A DNA stretch of 10,314 nucleotides. It comes from CAWHOW01 sp050013795. Its GTDB lineage: Bacteria; Bacteroidota; Bacteroidia; Bacteroidales; CG2-30-32-10. The stretch lies in contig JBEKEO010000093.1 in NCBI GenBank assembly GCA_050013795.1, positions 1-10,314 of the forward strand, given 5' to 3'. The translations under genes were made by a program, and so were the position numbers. The notes under the pieces were generated by a model. It had not been told where the DNA came from, did not search any database, and saw only the letters and a list, made by a program, of their open reading frames with translations. Shown here in pieces: positions 7,091 to 10,314 of this stretch; the stretch's first letter is position 1, and every line of letters begins with the position of its first letter.

Positions 7091-8365
7091 TTAAATAAAT
7101 TTTATTTTTCTCATTGCAAAGAACAACATTCTGAGCAATATCATCCCATGTTTCCACCTACTTATATTTGTGTCGCCATAGGTGCGATTTCTGTACCTGA
7201 TAGGAATCTCAATAATCTTCAATGCTAATTTTGTTGAGCCAAAAATCAAATCGAAATCGCCAAAAGGGTCAAAATCTCCAAAATAGCTTCTATTCTCAAT
7301 AAGTTTTAAATAGTTCTTTCGCGAAATGACCTTAGTGCCGCATAATGTATCCTTAAATGGTTGCCCAATAAGAAATGAAAAGCTTAATGCAAAAAATTTA
7401 TTTCCTATCATATTCATAAACCGCATGGCTTCTTTTTCCATGGGATATACCAGTCTGCTCCCGTTAATAAATTCTCCTTTATTATTCTTTATAGCATCGT
7501 AGAATTTATAAATATCTTCAGGAGGCACTGTCATATCAGCATCAAATATCATTAATATATCGTTGCTGGCTAAAGAAAAACCTTTTCTCACCGCATCGCC
7601 CTTACCTTTTCCGTCCTGCTTTCCTATTATAATTTTTCTTTCTTTACTATATTTTTCAGCTATATTTTTAATTTTATCCCATGTATTGTCAGTTGAATTA
7701 CCTTCAATAAAAATCAATTCGTCATCATCGGTAAACTTGGGGAGCTTCTTTACAATTTCTTCAATATTTCCTTCTTCGTTTCTTGCAGGGACAATAATAG
7801 AAACAGTTTTTAACACTTCATTTATTTTTGGTCGTGCAATTACAATGTTTACAAGGGAAAACAAATTGAACAGGGGCAAAGGCGCTATGTAGCGGTTGAA
7901 AAACCCGCTGAGCAATGGGATATACAAAGGGAATATAATTTTAGCATCTCTCCGCACTATTTCAAAATCAGTAAGTGTAAGTATATTTTCTATGTCGCCA
8001 TGCCTTATCCAGTTTTCTTCGGGCATTTTCACCCTGATGCGTAAAAGTGTAGTCAACTTTATTAAAGGCTTCCACAGATTGCTATAATAAATTATTATTA
8101 TTCTTGAGCCTGAATCAACATGTTCGTGTATTTTGCCAATAAATTGCTGTACATCCTTTTCGTAGTTTACGTTAGAATTAAGAATAATAAAATCGGGGCT
8201 GTTGGAAGGAATCTTATCCGGGTCAGCTATAATTTTATAATTATCGCTTTTAATATATTGCTGCAATAATTGGTTTTCAGGACTGCCTATCTCAACTACC
8301 GATGATGTCCTGTTAATGTAAAACGACAGGTGTCGTGATATTAATTTGTATAAGTATTTTTTCAA
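7091..8365 (-). CDS. Glycosyltransferase family 2 (DPM1-like) with a degenerate methyltransferase-like N-terminal domain; TTG start
   Basis: Residues 187-424 are a GT-A glycosyltransferase: VSIIVPARNEEGNIEEIV (188-205), FIEGNSTDNTWD (219-230), KGKGDAVRKGF (253-263), the metal-binding DAD (275-277), then CGTKV (342-346) and GDFDPFGDFDLIFG (363-376). It resembles polyprenyl-phosphate mannose/glucose synthases. Residues about 20-180 look like the class I methyltransferase fused to this GT2 type in many bacteria: VVEIG (23-27), PDFIILNSNVNYEKDVQ (57-73), RIIIIYYSNLWKP (88-100) and FPLYIPLLSGFFNRYIAPLP (145-164). The glycine-rich GxGxG loop and the acidic strand after it are absent, so SAM binding is doubtful. 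The only possible start is TTG at 8363-8365: an in-frame TAA lies at 8375-8377, the codons between are not starts, and the first in-frame ATG is residue 114. It is the first gene of a likely two-gene operon, with its own promoter upstream. Confidence 0.85.
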   Translation of the reverse strand: MKKYLYKLISRHLSFYINRTSSVVEIGSPENQLLQQYIKSDNYKIIADPDKIPSNSPDFIILNSNVNYEKDVQQFIGKIHEHVDSGSRIIIIYYSNLWKPLIKLTTLLRIRVKMPEENWIRHGDIENILTLTDFEIVRRDAKIIFPLYIPLLSGFFNRYIAPLPLFNLFSLVNIVIARPKINEVLKTVSIIVPARNEEGNIEEIVKKLPKFTDDDELIFIEGNSTDNTWDKIKNIAEKYSKERKIIIGKQDGKGKGDAVRKGFSLASNDILMIFDADMTVPPEDIYKFYDAIKNNKGEFINGSRLVYPMEKEAMRFMNMIGNKFFALSFSFLIGQPFKDTLCGTKVISRKNYLKLIENRSYFGDFDPFGDFDLIFGSTKLALKIIEIPIRYRNRTYGDTNISRWKHGMILLRMLFFAMRKIKFI

Positions 8366-8395
8366 GCAGACAGTTTATATTTTATTTAGCATCAG

Positions 8396-8448
8396 AAAAG
8401 CAAGACTATATGCTTGCTTTCCTTTGAAAGCACAAAAGCTTTCCACAT
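8396..8448 (-). promoter_or_regulatory. Structured leader with alternating complementary segments and an 18-codon ORF (attenuator-like)
   Basis: In the minus-strand transcript four segments alternate: A GAAAGC (8443-8438), B GCTTTC (8431-8426), C GAAAGC within AAAGCAAG (8421-8413), and D CTTGCTTTT (8404-8396). A pairs with B (6 bp, 6-base loop). B can pair instead with C (TGCTTTC/GAAAGCA, 7 bp, AAAG loop). C pairs with D (8 bp, 8-base loop), and D ends in TTTT. This is the arrangement of an anti-antiterminator, antiterminator and terminator. An ORF from ATG 8448 to TGA 8392 (MWKAFVLSKESKHIVLLF) runs through all four. It ends 26 bases before the GT2 start. There is no enrichment for a single amino acid, so a classical amino-acid attenuator is not indicated. 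The pairing is visible; the regulation is inferred. Confidence 0.35.
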
Positions 8449-8458
8449 TTAATGAAAG

Positions 8459-8486
8459 CAAATGTAAAACTAATTTTCTTAACAAA
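8459..8486 (-). promoter_or_regulatory. Candidate Bacteroidota-type promoter for the glycosyltransferase operon
   Basis: On the minus strand TACATTTG (8466-8459) matches the Bacteroidota -7 consensus TAnnTTTG exactly. TTTG at 8486-8483 serves as the -33 element. The spacer is 16 bases, slightly shorter than the usual range of about 17-23. It lies just downstream of the peptidase terminator. It would start transcripts around 8450-8455, immediately before the leader ORF. This placement supports it, but the match is short and could be chance in AT-rich DNA. Confidence 0.5.
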
Positions 8487-8488
8487 TT

Positions 8489-8520
8489 AAAATGCCACTC
8501 AATTTAATAAGCAGCATTTT
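8489..8520 (-). terminator. Terminator of the Tricorn-like peptidase gene
   Basis: The minus-strand RNA has AAAATGCTGCTTA (8520-8508), a 6-base loop TTAAAT, and TGAGTGGCATTTT (8501-8489). All 13 positions can pair, three of them as G-U wobbles. On the plus strand those wobbles become A/C mismatches, so the structure is favoured only in minus-strand RNA. It begins 34 bases after the TAA at 8555. The T-run (CATTTT) forms the 3' arm and is followed by AATTTG. Confidence 0.65.
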
Positions 8521-8554
8521 TAATGTTTTGTTTATGCTTTAATTAACTCATATA

Positions 8555-10314
8555 TTATTTCGATTTATCCGGAAATGTTGGAACACCGGGTAAATCAAGC
8601 TTCATGGTTTTCATTTCATCGAGTATGGTTTTAATAGCCATATTCAGTTGTTCGTCAATGCCGCTGTATTCTGTAGCCGGGTCGTTGTCCACCATAATAT
8701 CAGGGTCAACGCCATGCCCTTCAATGATCCAGCCGTTGCCTTCGCTGCTGTAATGCCCGAATTCTGGTTTGTACAGGAAACCACCATCCATTAACGGACA
8801 AGAGTTGCGTATGCCTGTAACACCGCCCCATGTGCGCTTGCCGATAAGCTTGCCTATTCCGAGTTTCTTAAAGCGATAAGGAAAAAGGTCGCCGTCGGAA
8901 GCGGAATAATTATCAATCAAGCATACCTTGGGACCTGTAATAACTGCTTCGGGATCCTTGTTGGGAGTAACATTTCTGCCCATTCCCATCATGGCTATTT
9001 CCCTGAACAATCTGTCAATTATCATGGTCGAAACATTTCCGCCTCCATTGCCGCGGTCGTCAATTATTATAGCTTTCTTGTTTAACTGTGGGAAGAAGTG
9101 CTTGATAAATTCGTTAAGTCCATCGGTTTCCATATCGGGAACGTGAATGTAGCCCACCTGCCCGTTGGTGGCATCGTTCACCTTTTTAATATTATTCTGT
9201 ACCCAATTGTAATAATACAGTTCAGATTCATCACTTATTGGCATAACTATAACTTTGCGGCTGTCTGTTTCGGTTGCTGTCGAATTAACGGTAAGTTCAA
9301 CCTGTTTTCCGGCAGTGTTCAGCAGCAGTTCGTAGATATCGTTGTAATCCTTTAGCGATTTTCCGTTAACAGCAATAATAAAATCGCCCTGTTTAACATC
9401 AACACCCACTTCAGTCAAAGGAGAACGCCCTTTGGATGTCCAGTTTTCGCCTTTCAGAATGTCGTCAATTTTAAAGTAACCCGATTTGTCCTTGCTGATC
9501 TTAGCACCAAGCAATCCTGTGCTGATCTTAGTAACTTCAGGTTTGTCGCCTCCGCCCACATACGTATGCCCTATGCTGAGTTCGCCTATCATTTCGCCTA
9601 TTATATAAGTGAGGTCTGCACGTTGGTTCACATAGGGAAGCAGAACTGCATATTTATCATGCATCTTTTTCCAGTCAAGGCCGTGCATATTGGGGTCGTA
9701 GAAGAAGTCGCGCATCTGCCTCCAGCATTCATTGTAAATTTCTTTCCATTCGGCTTTTTTGTCAACCCAAATCTTCATGTTCGAAAGGTCAACGCTTTCC
9801 TTGAGTTCGGGTGATGATTTGGGAAGGTCAGTAACATAATAACCACCTCCCTTTACTATCATCATCTTTTTATTATCTGCTGAAACATCATAATCATTGC
9901 ATTCTATAAGCTTGGTTTCTTTCTTTTCTTTCAGATCGAAAACCATCAGCGAAGATTTTGGATCTAAATCATTACGCTTTATGTAGTAAACGCTTTCATT
10001 TATAGCGGTAACTTCCGAATATGTTGCAGCATCAATAGGAAGAACCACAATGCGGTCTTTCATCCCCGAAGTATCCACCTTCATTATGTTGGGTTTCTCG
10101 GTTTCCGCAGTGGTTTTCTTTTCATCTGTTTTGGCCACGTCGGTTTTCTGAACAGCAACTTCATCATCTTCTGGCTTCAATGGATTAGGGATTGATTTGG
10201 CAAGGGTAACGAAGTACACTTTGCTCATATCAGTGTAAGCATGATTCCATTCAGTCTGGCTGTAAATCGGGTTAAAATCCCTGTTAGAAATAAAGAAGAG
10301 ATATTTGCCATCGC
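8555..10314 (-). CDS. Tricorn protease homologue (S41-type serine peptidase), C-terminal half; 5' end beyond the window
   Basis: The frame stays open to the window edge. Codons before the first ATG (10228) read DGKYLFFISNRDFNP and NHAYTD, typical Tricorn beta-propeller sequence, so that ATG is internal and about half the protein is missing. Numbering from it: a charged K/D/E/T-rich linker at about 19-57, propeller remnant to about 150, C1 helical domain about 153-235 (WKEIYNECWRQMRDFFYDPN), PDZ domain about 237-330 (PLTEVGVDVKQGDFIIAVNG), and C2 catalytic domain about 335-545. H221 in SIGHTYVGGGD, S444 in NYSASDGDLFPY and E503 in IIEGHGVDPD match the charge-relay His, nucleophile and Glu. D445 matches the residue just after the nucleophile. 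The Ser beside the His in archaeal Tricorn is Gly here (G220). Archaeal Tricorn trims proteasome-released peptides; the bacterial role is less clear, and homologues in this phylum usually carry a signal peptide, which cannot be seen here. The gene is distinctly GC-richer than its neighbours. Confidence 0.93.
   Translation of the reverse strand, partial: DGKYLFFISNRDFNPIYSQTEWNHAYTDMSKVYFVTLAKSIPNPLKPEDDEVAVQKTDVAKTDEKKTTAETEKPNIMKVDTSGMKDRIVVLPIDAATYSEVTAINESVYYIKRNDLDPKSSLMVFDLKEKKETKLIECNDYDVSADNKKMMIVKGGGYYVTDLPKSSPELKESVDLSNMKIWVDKKAEWKEIYNECWRQMRDFFYDPNMHGLDWKKMHDKYAVLLPYVNQRADLTYIIGEMIGELSIGHTYVGGGDKPEVTKISTGLLGAKISKDKSGYFKIDDILKGENWTSKGRSPLTEVGVDVKQGDFIIAVNGKSLKDYNDIYELLLNTAGKQVELTVNSTATETDSRKVIVMPISDESELYYYNWVQNNIKKVNDATNGQVGYIHVPDMETDGLNEFIKHFFPQLNKKAIIIDDRGNGGGNVSTMIIDRLFREIAMMGMGRNVTPNKDPEAVITGPKVCLIDNYSASDGDLFPYRFKKLGIGKLIGKRTWGGVTGIRNSCPLMDGGFLYKPEFGHYSSEGNGWIIEGHGVDPDIMVDNDPATEYSGIDEQLNMAIKTILDEMKTMKLDLPGVPTFPDKSK

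Noticed and set aside
8377..8392. Five-codon ORF (MLNKI) between the leader and the GT2 start
   Set aside because: It is too short to judge and expected by chance; noted only because its ATG overlaps the stop of the 18-codon leader ORF.
8403..8442. Promoter TATAGTCTTG with an upstream TTTG in the leader
   Set aside because: The box has CTTG instead of TTTG and the spacer is 22 bases; the site at 8459-8486 is a better match and lies before the structured leader.
8366..8554. Lost 5' part of the methyltransferase domain upstream by frameshift
   Set aside because: The minus-strand frames upstream of the TTG start are closed by stops within a few codons and carry no methyltransferase-like residues; the missing part is an internal deletion, not an upstream one.
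9098..9355. Plus-strand open frames opposite the peptidase gene
   Set aside because: They are shadows of the well-supported minus-strand Tricorn-like gene, including its PDZ domain, and show no motif of their own.
10226..10228. ATG as the true start of the peptidase
   Set aside because: The frame continues upstream to the window edge with typical Tricorn propeller sequence, so this methionine is internal.

Overview
The window comes from a member of the Bacteroidota (Bacteroidetes), probably an uncultured or less-studied AT-rich lineage. The evidence is an RpoC of 1426 residues, an rpoC–DUF3467 gene pair, starts preceded by A-rich DNA instead of a Shine-Dalgarno box, an exact TAnnTTTG-type -7 element, and a Tricorn-like S41 peptidase. 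These assignments rest on reading motifs by eye; no database search was run.

Layout. Bases 1-30 probably hold the last codons of rpoB. They are followed directly by five imperfect 21-bp tandem repeats (29-133) inside an unusually long rpoB-rpoC gap. Complete rpoC (221-4501, +) and a small DUF3467 gene (4614-4928, +) follow and end in a hairpin terminator near 4941-4968. From there to the right edge all genes are on the minus strand and converge on the rpoC operon. Read 5'->3' on that strand, they are: the C-terminal half of a Tricorn-type peptidase (10314->8555, its 5' end lies outside the window); a terminator (8520->8489); a Bacteroidota-type promoter and a structured leader (about 8486->8396); a glycosyltransferase with an eroded methyltransferase-like N-terminus (8365->7091); and a polytopic GT-C-type glycosyltransferase with a MORN-repeat tail (7006->5048).

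Functional picture. The left side is core transcription machinery, with RpoC as the beta' subunit. The two glycosyltransferases look like one transcription unit. The first resembles a polyprenyl-phosphate sugar synthase or cell-surface GT2, and the second resembles a membrane enzyme that uses lipid-linked sugars. A donor-maker plus membrane-transferase pairing is plausible but inferred. The Tricorn-like peptidase is a separate unit with clearly higher GC.

Most interesting points: the 21-bp repeat block between rpoB and rpoC, which is also open as heptapeptide repeats; the GT-C/MORN fusion, with a 15-bp tandem duplication that repeats its stop codon; the methyltransferase-like domain that has lost its SAM-binding loop; and the leader ahead of the GT2 gene, where alternating complementary segments and an 18-codon ORF resemble an attenuator. 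I saw no tRNA, rRNA, CRISPR, IS element or prophage gene.
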